Assembly (NCBI RefSeq): GCF_000687475.1
Contig: NC_057321.1
Coordinates: 620,001 to 684,000, forward strand
Length of the DNA stretch: 64,000 nt
Reading direction: 5' to 3'
Source of the DNA: Ustilaginoidea virens
Lineage: Eukaryota > Ascomycota > Sordariomycetes > Hypocreales > Clavicipitaceae
In this document: positions 41,488 through 53,500 of the stretch, piece after piece
Layout of the letters: every line of letters begins with the position of its first letter
Position numbering within the stretch: the stretch's first letter is position 1
Position numbers and translations under genes: made by a program
Notes under the pieces: model-generated
Databases searched by the model: none
Told to the model about the DNA's origin: nothing
The model's input: the letters and a program-made list of their open reading frames with translations, nothing else

Positions 41488-43000
41488 GGCACGCGCGCCC
41501 GGGGAGCGCTACTCGCGGGAGCAGGTCGCCGACGCCAAGGCCAGGAGGGCGCGGGAAATCCGGCAGATTGAAGCCCGGATGGGGAGGCTGTCCCGTTTCC
41601 GCCGCTCCGCCGACGGCGTCGTCTTCACGCTGCCCGTTGAGCCGAAGCGGAGAGGCGAGCTGCCGCCGGGCCTTTGCGCGGTCGACAGCCTCGATCTCAT
41701 GGTGCCGCTGCTGTACCCCTTGCAGGACCTGCGGATCCAGCTCAACGGGGCCGACGCCGCGGACGCAGAGCCGGTCGAGGAGCTGTTCGCCGCGCTGGCG
41801 GCTCGGCAAAAGTCGGCGACTCTGATGAGCCACATGAACCGTCTTGTGCAGAGCCTGCACAGCCTAGCCAGGCAGGCGGGGGGCTCGGCTGCGGGGGCGA
41901 CTCCGAAAGCAGCTGAGGCTGTCGCGGGAGACGCCTGCGCTTCTGCTGCTGCGGGCCCCTCTGGCGGGTCTGCCGGGGAGAGAAGCCACGTCAAGGTGAT
42001 TCCGCGGCCGCCGGAGTGGGACTGTACGCGGGACGACGGCGACTCGGACTCGTCGTATTCTTCCGGCGACAGCGGCGGCAGCGACGACGACGCAGACGCA
42101 GACGACGGCAGCGACGACGGCAGCGACGACGTGAAGCCCGCCAACCCATCCACCCAGGCCACCGACGCCCTGGGCAAGGGAACCATGCTGTCGCTCCCCG
42201 GCGTAGAGCTCCGCGGCATCGAAGCACTCGAGGTTTCGATCCTCGGCCTCAGCGTCAAATGCGACCGGTGCAAGACGGCCAACGACTTGACCAACCTCCG
42301 GCCCGGCCTCGCCAACACAGCGAGCTGCCGCAAGTGCGCCAGCCGGCTGACAGCGGCATTCAGCCCGCGCATCGTGCACGGCAGGTCGTCCCGCGCCGGC
42401 TTCGTCGACCTGCAGGGCTGCCGGGCCGCCGACCTGCTGCCGAGCACGTTTGCGCCGACGTGCGAGCGGTGCTCGACGGCCGGCCCGGGCTTCGTCTCCG
42501 TCAGGGGGGAGAGCGTCACCAACGTCTGCCGCGCGTGCCACGGCCGATTCACGCTGCGGATTCCCGAGGCCAGGTTCCTCCAGATGACGCCCGGGTCGTC
42601 GCTGCCGTCGCTGCCGCCGCCGCCGCCGGCGGGCTCGCGGGCTCGGGCGGAGCGGCTGGGCCTCCGGGCGGGGGAGCCGCTGCCGGACAAGGGGGCGTGC
42701 GCGCACTACCGGCGGTCGTACCGGTGGTTCCGGTTCTCGTGCTGCGAGCGCGTGCACGCGTGCGACAGGTGCCACGACGGGCGGGAGGACCACGCGAGCG
42801 AGTGGGCGGCGCGGATGATTTGCGGGTGGTGCAGCCGGGAGCAGAGGTACCGGGTGGAGGCGTGCGGCTGCTGCGGGCGCAGCGTGGTGGGCAAGCGGGG
42901 GCGGGGGTTCTGGGAGGGCGGCCGGGGGACGCGGGACCAGCGGCAGATGAGCCGCAAGGACGGGCGGAAGCACAAGCGGCTGGGGGGGAAGAAGGAGTGA
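40847..43000 (+). CDS. CHY zinc-finger protein with N-terminal RWD-like domain
   Basis: Single exon, 717 residues from the ATG at 40847, the first in-frame ATG after the leader repeats. Residues about 40-150 look RWD-like: LLFRLKPSDPDFPFELAHLE, RVPPGYPAHRPALRV, then an amphipathic C-terminal helix. Residues 165-215 are Ala-rich, from a CAG-type repeat in the DNA (41399-41485). A Ser/Asp-rich acidic part follows (about 390-430). Two Cys-x2-Cys pairs (CDRC...CRKC and CERC...CRAC) form ribbon-like modules. The CHY finger at about 616-680 has the family strings CAHYRRSYRWFRFSCC, ACDRCHD, DHASEWAARMICGWCSREQ and CGCCG. The C terminus is very basic (KDGRKHKRLGGKKE). Fungal CHY proteins bind zinc and some take part in ubiquitin or redox-related processes; the role here is unknown. 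Long frames on the opposite strand are GC shadows. Confidence 0.87.
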
Positions 43001-44156
43001 TGGTGATGCTGGTCGTCTCCGGTGGCGCCCGGCCGGTGGTGTCCTCTCCGGTGGTGTCCTCTCCGGAGTCGCCCGGCAGGCAGTGCATCTGGTACCTTGG
43101 CCTCGGCACCGGCCTTGGCGGATGCAGGGTCCGGCGCCACTGCGGCTGTGCGGAGCACCAGGACAGGTTTCTAGTTGCGCGTATTACCTGGGTCTTGGAT
43201 CAGCGGTAGCACCGGCTGCAATGCCGCGAGACGGAGTCACCGCTGGAGTGCCATGCTCTGCACAGCTGAGGGAAGGCGCCTGCTCTGGAACCACACGGGC
43301 AAGCGTCTGTTCGAGGGTGCTCTTCCTCGGTGCTCTTCCTCGGTGCTCTTCCTCGGCAAACCTGGAACAGCGGCCGCCGCTATTCCGTACGTCTAGGTAC
43401 CTACATGAGAAGAGGCTGCCCTGGTATCGCAGTACGGAGTGAGTACACAATAAAACACCCAGCACAGCCACGCATTGTGCGGCGTCACACTTTTGGTGCA
43501 ACGCCTGGTGGGTGCGCCACGTGGCTGAGGCGCACGCCGCGAGCATTTCCCGGGAGGCCAAGCGCGGCAAATCAAGCAAGTGTACCCGCGGTAAAAGTGG
43601 GGACTGACCAGACCGGCAGCAAGAATAGAAAGCAAACTAGAAAAGACGGGCAGATAGTCTCAAATCAGTGCAGAAGACTGAAACAGAAACAAGAAACCAA
43701 GACGAAAGGCAAGTATGAGCCGACGAGAAAGTTCTACGCTCCTTGCAAGCAAGTAAAAGCCAAATAGAAATTCACAGACATAACCCATACACACCATGTA
43801 AGCACACCACAGTCCTGCCGAGCAAGCACCCGCGGCCGACCACCCGGCCCACCAGCGCCCTTGTCACATGCGTCACATGCCGACGCAGTAATCCGAGTCG
43901 CGGGCTTACTCAGCCGGGGCTCCACGGGCTCCACGGGGGTCCGCGGGGGTCCAGCCGGGCGTGCGAAAAGGACACGACTCATGTGCATGCTACGTGATTT
44001 GATGTATCTAGCAACAATAAGCGTGCGTTGCAGAAATAGGCGCCGTAACAGACGGTGGCTCGACGGTTGCGGCGGTGGTGGCAGGGTTAAGGTGACTGTT
44101 GCTGGTTTCGACAGGCTGTACTATATGGACGACTGTGGAATGGACGAGTTGTTAAG

Positions 44157-44262
44157 CCTGCTGCTGATCTGCTGCTGCTGATCTGCTGCTGCTGATCTGC
44201 TGCTGCTGTTCTGCTGCTGCTGCTCTGCCGCTGTTCTGCTGCTGCTGCTCTGTTGCTAGTCT
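44157..44262 (+). repeat. GCTGCTGATCT microsatellite
   Basis: Interrupted (CTGCTG)n with ATCTG or TTCTG steps over about 105 bp. It would form hairpins as single strands. Confidence 0.8.
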
Positions 44263-44574
44263 GCTGCTCTGTTTCGTCGCTCATCTTTGCTTGTCCCTGC
44301 TTGTCCCGGCACTTGTCCCTCGTGGCATTTCATTTTCCCTTGTCCCTCTTTCCGGAGAAACACGGAGCTGCGCCATCTCGACGGGTCGAGTCCAGCACCA
44401 CCAGCACCGCTCGGCCCACCGGGCTGACGGCGCCAGCACCCCCTTGCATGACATGACGCCCAGCGTGACACACCCCGAGGGCGGGAAAAAAGACCTTGAT
44501 CCCTGCAGCACAAACATGGCGGCAGCACGAGCAGCAGCAACAGCAAACAGCGCAAACATGGCAGCAACACAGCA

Positions 44575-44617
44575 CCAGCACCAGCACCAGCACCAGCACC
44601 AGCACCAGCACCAACCA
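44575..44617 (+). repeat. CAGCAC microsatellite
   Basis: About seven copies of CACCAG on the plus strand. Confidence 0.8.
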
Positions 44618-44690
44618 GCCATCCAGTGATCTGCCACATCACATCTCATCACATGCCGCCCGCCCGCTGCTCGACGCCGCGGCACCCCAC

Positions 44691-44725
<35 letters not shown>

Positions 44726-44892
44726 ACGCGGAACGCTTCTAGAAGGCCGCCTCACCCCGCTCCGCTCCAAGGGGGCGGCGTCAAGCGGGGCCGCACGTGC
44801 CCCAGTCATGCTGTGCTTGTGCTGCATGCCAAACCAGGCTGCTAGATTAGACGACGACGCGACGGCACAAGCACGACGGAATTAACTAAAGG

Positions 44893-44952
44893 GGCTGCTG
44901 CTGCTGCTGCTGATGCTGATGCTGCTGCTGCTGCTGATGCTGATGCTGCTCC
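44893..44952 (+). repeat. GCTGCTGAT microsatellite
   Basis: Two blocks of (CTG)n broken by GATGCTGAT steps; the two halves are near copies of each other. Confidence 0.75.
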
Positions 44953-45784
44953 GACAAGGTATGTAAAATATAGTTTGAAGTAAACCAAAATCAAAATTAA
45001 AATTAAAAAGACAAAGACCCAAAAGCAAGTTCAAGTCCGTGTGACGATTCGCCCCGCTGCCTCGGCCGCAGAGCGCTGTCACATGACCAGCCGCCGACTC
45101 TCCCAGCCCAGCCCAGCCGAGGGGCTCTTCATATGCGGTGCGTCAAACTTGGTGCCATCTGTCTGTCCGTCCTTGGTCTTTTGCTTGCTTTGCCAGTTTT
45201 TCTCTTGAAGTTTGAATTTCTCGGCGCCATGCGTGTGTTTTCATGTAGCCGGACGCAGGTGGCACTCTTCTAGTTCCTGCGCTGCCGGCGGTTGCCGCCG
45301 AGGTCAAGCTGCCTGCGTGCCAGGCTCGCTGGATCGCCGTCAGCTGTTGTCGCGGGGGGTTCCGGCAGGGCTTCCGGCGGGATTCCGGCGGGATTCCGGC
45401 GGGACATGCTGCTGCTCTGTCCCGCTGCCCGCTGTACAATACGCCGCCATCCTGTCATCCCTGGCCTGGCCTTCTGCCGACACCAGCTTCACATGCAAAC
45501 TTCCGTCGACCCCAAACTCACTCCCCTGCACCCTGCGCCTGCGCCTGCGCCTGCACCCCTCACGCACGCACGTCAGCAAGTCCCCACGCGCCATGACGAA
45601 CCGAGGAGCCAGCCCGCACGCCCCATGCCATGCCATGCCATGCCATGCATGCGGCCTTGGCAGCGTCGGGAGCGTGCTGCGCCAGCAGCTTGTTCTCTCG
45701 CCGGCAAAAGGGCGTGCTTGGCAGGCAGGCGGGCAGGCATAGTCGGACCGACGGGTGTGCATGACTCGTGCGGGGCTGGCTGGC

Positions 45785-45876
45785 GCTGCTGCTGATGGTG
45801 ATGGTGACGGTGCTGCCGACGCTGATGGTGATGCAGCTGCTGCTGCTGATGGTGACGGTCAAGGTGACGGTGCTGC

Positions 45877-45914
<38 letters not shown>

Positions 45915-45970
45915 ACGGTCAAGGTGACGGTGCTGCCGACGCTCATGCTGATGCAGGTGCTGCCGCTGCA
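45785..45970 (+). repeat. CTG/GATGGTGACGGT compound repeat
   Basis: A 60-bp block with GGTGACGGTCAAGGTGACGG and TGCTGCCG occurs twice, separated by a pure CTG run at about 45875-45912. Confidence 0.8.
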
Positions 45971-46306
45971 CTGGGCTGGGGTCATGCGTTCGAGGCAAGG
46001 GCGCATGATGGAGATGGTGGCGGTGGTGGGCGATGACGATGCAGATTGACCATGGTGACGACGGTGACGACGGTGATGCCGGTGACGCTGCCGGCGACGC
46101 TGCCGGTGATGCTGCTGCACTGACATTCGCACCGTCTTCACATCAATTCGACCCCGTGATTTTTTACAGTTGTTTTTCTCATTTCTGAATTACGTCTTTG
46201 TTCTTTTACGGCCCCTCTTCCCGCGCCCTCCGTGTCGTGTCAATGGCCCTTTTTGCGAGCTTCGCCCTTTGCCCTTTGCCCTTCGCCGTACGCCTGCCTG
46301 CCTGCC

Positions 46307-46381
46307 TGCCCTGCCCTGCCCTGCCCTGCCCTGCCCTGCCCTGCCCTGCCCTGCCCTGCCCTGCCCTGCCCTGCCCTGCCC
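46307..46381 (+). repeat. (CCCTG)n pentanucleotide repeat, about 15 copies
   Basis: An almost perfect CCCTG array, preceded by CCTG tetramers at 46293-46307. Confidence 0.9.
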
Positions 46382-47026
46382 CTGCGACGGACAAAACCCT
46401 CTGCAAGGTCGCCCCCTCGAAACAACCGTGAAATAATCGCCGTCCTGTTTCCCCACCTAGAGTACAGTTGGATGAATCAGGAAACAAGAGGAAAGACGGA
46501 AAGAAATAAAAACTGTCAGAGGCACCCCGCTCCCACGGAGCAAAACGGCCCCGGACCATGGTATCTTTGCGTAAAAGACAGAAACACTCAAAACAGACAA
46601 CGCCTGGTCGAGTGCCTCGAATCAGTGCAGCTCGGGTGCTTTTCCTCCAAAAGAAAAGGGGAAAAAGGGTAAAAAATAGAATGGAGGCCCGGCAAACGCC
46701 CCGGCAATAAAAGCATGTGCAGCTAGCTACCCATCCGCGAGGCCCATCCGCGAGGATTATACGCTATAGGCAACTGACGATGCTGCGTGTCGCGATGCAA
46801 AGTGGCGACGCCTGGCTGTCCTTGATGCCCGAGGCTCGGTGGTGTTTGGTGTTGCCCCGCAGGCTGCAACCATCGCATCGCTCAAGAGACACAAGGCATA
46901 GTTATGTACCGTTCAAATGTAAAGGGTATCGAGTTGGCAAGAGAAAAAGACAGGAAATAGGTTGCCCGCGCCGCTCGTGGTCGCCCCCTGGAACCCAGTC
47001 GTCACCCATCACCATCACCATCACCA

Positions 47027-47713
47027 TCACCATCCCTTCGAGTGGTACCCGTTGAGCGCTTCCTTGGAAAAGTATTGGTTCCAGCTCCGAGCTTCCACGT
47101 CCTCGCTGGGCTTCATGCACACCTTGTCCGGGTACTGCTTCAGGTTGGCCACGTCGTGCGACGTGTGGCGACGCTTGAGCGCGGCCTTGACCGTCAGCGT
47201 CTTCTGCTGCCGCTCCCACAGCAGATGCCGTCGCAGGGATTCCGTCAGCTCCGTCGCCAGCATGTTGCGGCGCGTCGTTCGGGGAGACAGCGCCGCCTGG
47301 TAGGGAACGTGGGTGGCGGTGCTGACGATGGGCTGCGCGCTGGACCGAGGAATCTCGCTGATGGGCTTCAGCGCCGAGTGCCGCATGCCCTTCATCATCA
47401 GGGGCGCTTCGTCCGAGTCGTTTGGCGAGCCGCCGCCCAGGCAGGGCCCGCCGGGCGTCGTGCGCGATCGGTGGATGGCGGGCGTCGACTGCGACGCCGT
47501 GTTGCCCAGCGTCTTGGCCCGGTCGTTTTGCGCCAGCATGAGCGTGATGAGCGAGGGCCGCGTGGCCAGTCGCGCCTTGGACTCGACTCGCTGGAAGAAC
47601 TTGTCGTCGACGCTCGACCTGCCGCTGTCCTCGACCGAGTCTTCCCAGTCCTCGTCGCCGTCGTCAATGGCGCTCTCGTCCACGTACTCGGCCTCGGTGT
47701 CGGAGTCGACTGC

Positions 47714-47744
<31 letters not shown>

Positions 47745-48898
47745 TGGTGTGGCAGGGGCGGCTGTGGAATCAAGCCCAGGGGGTTGCTGCTGTGCGTCTT
47801 GTGCGGGTGCGGCGGCGGCAGCATGGCCGAGCGGGGGCCGCTCTGCAGCGAGTCTTCTCCCGACGAGTCGCCAATCTGGAACAGGGGCTTCTTGCCTGAT
47901 GCGACGGCGACCTCGAGGTGCTCCATGCTCCGGCTTCGCTCGCTCGACGAGCAGGATCCGCCTAGGGCAAATCGAGCGGGTTGCTTCCTCGGGTGGACGT
48001 GTTTGGCGGCGGGTGATGAGCTGGGCGCGGGCAGAGCGTCGTCGGACGAAGCAGCACAAGTCGGCTCGGGGAATGTGGGGGCTCGCCGTGCTCGAGCAAC
48101 CGCGGCAGCGGGGGGGGGAATGGGCGAGCAGTTGGACTCTTCCGAGGGGGCTTCCGAAGTTTGCGACTCGGTGGTTGTCGATCCAGAGCGCTCAAACGCG
48201 GGGGGGGGCATTGAAGCGGTAGGCTGATGATGATGATGCTGCTGATGATGCTGCTGCTGCTGCTGCCGATGCTGCTTCCGGGGGGCCGGCATCAGGGGTG
48301 ATGTTTGCGAGGGGGCGGACAGCGGAGCCTTGTCGTTGACAATGGACGATACCATCTTTTCGTAGTCGTCGGAGCTGATGTGACGGTCCCGTCGGCTGGT
48401 GGACGAGTCAAGCCGGTGTATCCTGGGTCGGATTTCGAGAGGTGCTGATACAGACGTGATTTCGACAGTCTCGTCGTCGGCCAAGGAATCGACGCTGCCG
48501 GATAGTTGAGGCAGCTCTTGGAGTCTCGATTGACAAGGGACGTTTCGGGGAAGAGTGGCCGTCGCGACGGCGGCGGCGGCGGTGGTGGGGATGGTGGTCG
48601 AGGTCGTGGGGTTGAAAGGGCCAAAGGCGGCGGTTTTCTTTGATTCGACGAGCTGTTCTCTTTGCCAGATGCGCCAACTCAGGTTTTCTAGTCGTCTGCC
48701 CTGCTCCACGGAATCGGCGCAGCGAGAAAACACTGGTCAAGACGATTTCAGTCAGCGTGTTCCCAGTTCCGAAACCTCCAACACCGTGCAAAGCTCACCC
48801 GTCCACATGTCATGCAGGTTGGCAGGATTGGCGGTGTCGACCTTGTGAATGACGTTGGCGTCTACCGTCAAGACGTGGGTGTCTAACCGATAAGGCAT
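47027..48898 (-). CDS. Fungal regulatory protein with AreA-type N-terminal motif (DUF1752) and DUF3295 C terminus
   Basis: Exons on the minus strand 48898-48799 and 48732-47027; 601 residues. The 66-nt intron starts GTGAGC and ends GACCAG, and joins HDMWT to VFSRCADSVEQG. The start MPYRLDTHVL is the nearest ATG opening this exon. Residues about 28-61 (LHDMWTVFSRCADS...ENLSWRIW) match the short domain found at the N terminus of AreA-type nitrogen regulators (PF08550, formerly DUF1752). No GATA finger follows, so it is not AreA itself. The middle is Ser/Pro-rich with Gln/His and Gly runs. The C-terminal 230 residues match DUF3295: DWEDSVEDSGRSSVDDKFFQ, RPSLITLMLAQ, TRRNMLATELTESLR, LKRRHTSHDVANLKQYPDK and closing WNQYFSKEALNGYHSKGW. 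Probably a nuclear or signalling regulator; the role is inferred only. Confidence 0.9.
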
Positions 48899-50500
48899 TG
48901 CTGCCGATCGAGACTCGATTCGCGACCAGGCCAGCCAAGGGTTGCGAGGATCCAAGGTTTGGGGGGTGAATGTTGCGGTGCGTTCAGAGCACGTGCACCT
49001 GTCGCTGTACGTAACGAGGCGACGCTGCCCGTTTGCACTCGAATTGGGGTCAAGTTTGGCAAGGTTGCGCAAAGGGGCAGGTGGCAGTGGTCAGTCCAGG
49101 GAACTCGGTAGCGGCGGTTGCTGACAATGGGGCGCACAGGAATTCGACCTTGCCAAATAGAAACGAAGGCGAGAGAGGAAAAAAAGAGAAAAGCCAGAGG
49201 CAGAAAACAGGAGAGGCAGTTTCCTGGAGCAGGATTTTGCGGGGGGGTTCTCTCTACTTTGCCAAACGGCGCTGGGTATGTTGATGCGGAGGATGCTATG
49301 AACAGACGGGAAGGGGAAGTGGAAAGCAGGTTGAAGGAGTCTGGGGAAGAGGGATAGATATGGAGGTGGGAATAAAAGACGACTTGGGGAAGTGCGATGG
49401 GTGGGAAAGAGAAGCCCGAGAGGTGGGGGTGGGCGAGCCACGGGGTGGACGTAGACCCGGGGACCCAACAAACACAAGGCAGGCAAGCAAGCAAAAGGGC
49501 GGGAGCCCGAGTGGTACGTACCGGAGCGAGGGGCGTGCGGCCGGGGGTGTGTGTGCGCGGAAATGGCAGGAGGGCAAAGTTGGGATTGAACGAAGGGGGA
49601 AGAGTAAGTCAGCGGGGGGGGGGGGGTGTGTGGGGGGTGCCGCTGGGATTTGGGGGTGGGGGCTTACAGGGCCGAAATAGCTGTACCGGTGGCGCCGCCA
49701 TTCCTTGTGGCCCCAGCTGGGCAGTGGGAACCCAAATTTTTGACCGACCCGCATGTGCGCGTGGGAAAGAAAGGAAGAAGGGGAAAAGGAAAAAAAAAAA
49801 GAAAAAAGGAAAAAAAAAAAAACGCTCTTCTCCTTGTGATCAGTAGCCGTGGGCTTTTGCGAGGACAAGGTTGCAGGCTGGCCCACCTCCCCCTTCCCCA
49901 CCCAAAAGTCCCGGTGTGCCGAGACCAAGCAACCAAGCAGAACAGAAAGGGAGGGCGTGCGGAGGTTCCCCAGTCCCGGAGAGAGAGGGGGGGGGTTTGT
50001 CGGGGGCGTGTTGCGAGCGGGGTGTGCGCAAGGGGAAACCGTGGAGTGGACCAGGGAACAAAAGTTTAAAAAATCGTCAATGTGGTCAATGTGGTCAATG
50101 GGGTTCGGTCAATGTGGGTGAGAGGGGGTCAGCATGACCCAGAGGTTGGGCAGGCTAGGCCGGAAGCGAGCACGACAGAGGCCGCCCCATCGGGCTTAGT
50201 CGGCGAGGCGGCGCTAAGCCGCGTTTGCACTCCGTTTTGGGCTTTTTTTCTTTTTTTTTTTCCGTTTCCGTCTTCCTCGGCGGGCCCCTGGGCAGGCACG
50301 AACGTGCAGCGCAGGGCAGCGCAGCGCGGGTGAAACGTGCGGGGGAGAGAGGAGGAGTCGATGGGTCGATGGGTCGATGTGTCGATGGGTCCATTCATGT
50401 GACGGCCGATGGCCACGCTCCGTTTTGGCCCAATTCCCTCCATGATCCGTTTGGTGACTGCGCCGGCGCCGCTCTGCTGCCTGCTGCCTGCTAGCTAGCC
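48899..50500. other. Promoter side of the AreA-like gene; purine-rich plus strand
   Basis: Upstream region of the minus-strand gene. From about 49140 to 50150 the plus strand is heavily purine-biased (GGGAAAGAG and GGAAAAA tracts, a G run near 49612, A runs near 49790-49820), so the presumed transcribed strand is pyrimidine-rich, as in long fungal promoters and leaders. No coding region is supported; the open frames here encode low-complexity Gly/Lys/Arg or Phe/Ser/Pro strings. Confidence 0.5.
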
Positions 50501-53500
50501 GTGTCTGCCGTCTGCCGTCTGCCGTCTGCCGTCTGCCGTCTGCTGTCTGCTGTCTGCTGCCTGCCGTGTCTTGCCGCCTTCTTTCAAATTGCTGCGGCCT
50601 GGCCGTCTGGTCAAGTTATTCTACATGCCGTCAATGTTGCCTCGCTCCAATCCAATCCGCAGACCCCCTTTAGGCACCGCTGGCCGGTCGAGGTTCTGGT
50701 CCCAAGGCCTCCCCCCCTTTTTTCATTTTTCATATTCAACCCGGAAATCCCGCGTCTCGCTTGCCACGTTGTGGCGGAGCCAGCCAGCATGCGCGCGTTG
50801 TGGAATCAATCGTCCACAGCTGGCTGGTCCGTCCCCCAACACAGTCCGGGTTGATTTGCCGTCCTCGCGCCGGCCGGGGGCAGCTCGTGATCTCGAGCTC
50901 TATTGCTAGCTGGCAGTCACAGTCACGCGGGCGCCAGCGGGCAACTGAGGCCAGGCCAGGCCAGGCCCAGGCTTTTTTCCTCTCGGGCACCAACCCACCC
51001 AGCCTGTCTGTCTGTCTGCTTGCGGAACGGTCGTCCCTCGAACGGGGTCCCCCGTCTGGGGCAGCTGAGCCGGAAACAGGACGGATTCGTCAGGTTCCTC
51101 CCACGGCAGCAGTCGCGACCGAGGCTCCGTGCTGCTCTGCTCTGCCTGGGACTCTGCCTGGGAGGGGCCATGTGCTTCCGTGTCTGCCCACCGTCGTCAG
51201 GCCTGGACGAAAGCAGCTGCCGCGAACGGACCGATAACGCGAAATCTGGGCCCTGACGCTGGACCCTGACGCTGGACCCTGACGCCGACGCTGACGCTGA
51301 CGCCCACTGCGACGCTGGGACTCTTGACGCTAGACGCTAGGCGCCAGACTCGGGGCTCGAGACTCTGCGCGCCGACAAAACGACACGCTGGAGGTTACAA
51401 ACACCAAACGCCGCCATTGCTGCAGAGCATCCCGCGCGCGCTGTCCAGCTGACCGGGCTGCGCTGGGCTGGGAAACTCAAAACAAGCCCATGCCTGGGTG
51501 TACTAGAGGGCATGTACTCCGTAGGGCCGGTTGAATCACGCAACAGTTGGTTCCCCGTGGAGGGTGTACTATCCCACGTACCGAGTAGGGGGGGGGGGGG
51601 CGGTGCGAGGTTTTTGAACAAGATAAAACAGCCGGCAGGGAAAGATGCTTCAGAGATTGCATCAGCAGCCCGGGCCGAAAGAAGAAGAAGAAAAAAAAAG
51701 AAAAAAAACAAAAAAAAAAACTACACCCGTCGGCATCAAACTTGTGGCGCGGGGCTCTTGCGCAAAGGGCCTGGCATCCGGACCCTCGGCGCTCATCGAC
51801 CCCCCCACCTCCGCCGCCCCCATTGGCCCAGCGAGGACCAGACTTGGTATTAGTCACCCAGACGTCTCACGGGTTCTGGTGTCACGGCCACCAGCAAGCC
51901 CAGCGGCCAGAGGCTGCGCCAGAGCTGGCCGTGGACATGGACAGTACGTGGCACCGAGTACGCTGAACACTGAGCACTGAACACGAACACGACGCACGTG
52001 CAGCACACGGTACACCGGACCGGACGTGCAAGGACCAGGACCAGGACCAGGACCAGACCAGACCAGGCCAGACCAGGACCAGACCGCAAGTGTCAATCTG
52101 ATTTGTCGTGTGGAGGCCGGAGTACGTACTCTGTACACGTAGTTAGTTTCCTGACACATGGATCTGAGCACGTGCAGGTGCTGTTGGTTGGGTCGGCAAG
52201 TTGGGTTCGTTCATGTTGGGTCTGGTCTGGTCTGGTTGCCTCCAGCCCAGCCAGGGCCAACGGTCCTCAGGGGCTGCCGCCTATGCTGCCGCCTATGCTG
52301 CCGACTATGCTGCCCGCCTATGCTGCTGGCCTGGGGAGGCCGTCATGGCAGTGCAGTGGACGACCAGGTCAATCAAGTCGGCACTGGCTTGCCAAGACGG
52401 GTCAACTGTGTGTGCCTTTTGGTTAGGGGTCCGGCCGGGTCTCTGGTACTTGTCAAGCAAGTGCTCCGTACCTGGCTGTTGGTAGAGCTCCGGTGGTACT
52501 GGGTACCTGCCTGGTGCCTCCTACCTTGAGAGGGACTACTAGGCCGAGGTACTAGGCCCCTACGCCGAGACCCCTACGCCGAGACCCCTACGCCGAGCGG
52601 CTCTGGTCTGGTCTGGTTCATGTCTGGTCTGTCATGTCTGGTCTGTCATGTCTGGTCTGTCATGTCTGGTCTGGTCTTGTCTCGTCTGGTCTGCTCTGGT
52701 CCCGCTGGTCACCTGGCGCCTTCAGCCGGGGTCAACGGTCTGCTCTGGACAACGCCAAGCCCGGCCCGGCAATCGTTGGGCCAAAATCCCCTGGCCGGGC
52801 TGCCACAGACCGAGCGTCGTACAACGCAAGACGCAAGACGCAGGACGCTGCAAAATACAAAACACGCCAGACACGAAACCCCATCCAATCCCCAGCGAGA
52901 CGCGCCATTTCCACGCCCGTGACGACCCGTATCCGTCGTCCGTCGTCCGTCGTCCGTCGTCCGCCTGGTCTTGTCTTGTCTTGTCTTGTCTTGCCTCCTC
53001 CTTGGCCCGAGGAGCCAAACGCGGGGCAAGACCCCTGGGGTCTGGCAGGGGCCTTTAGGGGTCTTGCTTCCAGCTGCTTCTGCTTCTGCTTCTGCTTCTG
53101 CTTCTGCCTTGCTCTTCAGCCTTCTGCCGCCTGCCTTCTGCCCTCTTGTCCTGGTCACCAGGGCCGCCAGCCCGGCCAACGCATCAGGGTCCAAGTCGCC
53201 TGACAGTCCACCCCGAGCTGCGGCTGGCTAGTTCCGATCCTCGTGCGGAATCTCGAGCCTCGAGGGGCTTCATGCAAGGCGTGAGGCAGACGCAGAGGCA
53301 GAGGTGTGAGGCACGAGGCACGAGGCATGAGCGGCGGGGGATTCTTCTTCTTCTTCTTCTTTTTTCCCCCATTCTTGCTTCATCTTTACGTGTGCCGTGC
53401 CGTGACTTGCCTTTTCTTTTCTTTTTTTTCTTTTTTTTTCTTTTCTTTTTTTTTTTTTTTTTTTGGCCTGGTGTGGCTTGTTCCCGCGTCGTTGATGCCG
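50501..53500. other. Gene-poor tandem-repeat region
   Basis: No gene supported. Contains GTCTGCC repeats (50503-50562), GACGCTGACCCTG-type repeats (51253-51325), a 13-G run near 51588, A-rich tracts (51675-51720), GGACCA repeats (52033-52085), TACGCCGAGACCCC (52560-52600), a TCTGGTCTG block, CGTCGTC (52935-52965), TTGTC, TTCTGC (53075-53110) and a T-rich tract (53405-53464). Confidence 0.5.
52600..52700 (+). repeat. TCTGGTCTGTCATG tandem repeat
   Basis: Four copies of a 14-bp CATGTCTGGTCTGT unit flanked by TCTGGTCTGG copies. Confidence 0.8.

Larger units (their letters stand above)
43001..47026. other. Repeat-dense intergenic region between CHY and AreA-like genes
   Basis: These are convergent genes, so 4 kb of spacing is long. 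I see no supported gene. The region is a series of microsatellites, the largest listed separately. A more AT-rich island (44960-45030) and mixed DNA lie between. Many open frames pass through the repeats on both strands as polyGln, polyAla, polyLeu or polyHis, which marks them as repeat artefacts. A GTACGGAGT motif is at 43432-43440. Confidence 0.55.

Noticed and set aside
41509..42973. Two long minus-strand frames (393 and 369 codons)
   Set aside because: Opposite the CHY-finger gene; composition-driven Arg/Ala/Pro/Ser strings with no domain.
44893..46120. Long frames of polyLeu, polyAla, polyHis or polyGln
   Set aside because: All arise from CTG, CAG or GAT microsatellites read in several frames on both strands.
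46307..46381. CRISPR-like array
   Set aside because: Simple (CCCTG)n with no spacers, in a eukaryotic genome; none of the tandem repeats here has unique spacers.
47042..48227. Plus-strand frames of 285 and 304 codons
   Set aside because: Antisense to the DUF3295 gene; no motif, and stop-free because of GC-rich codons.
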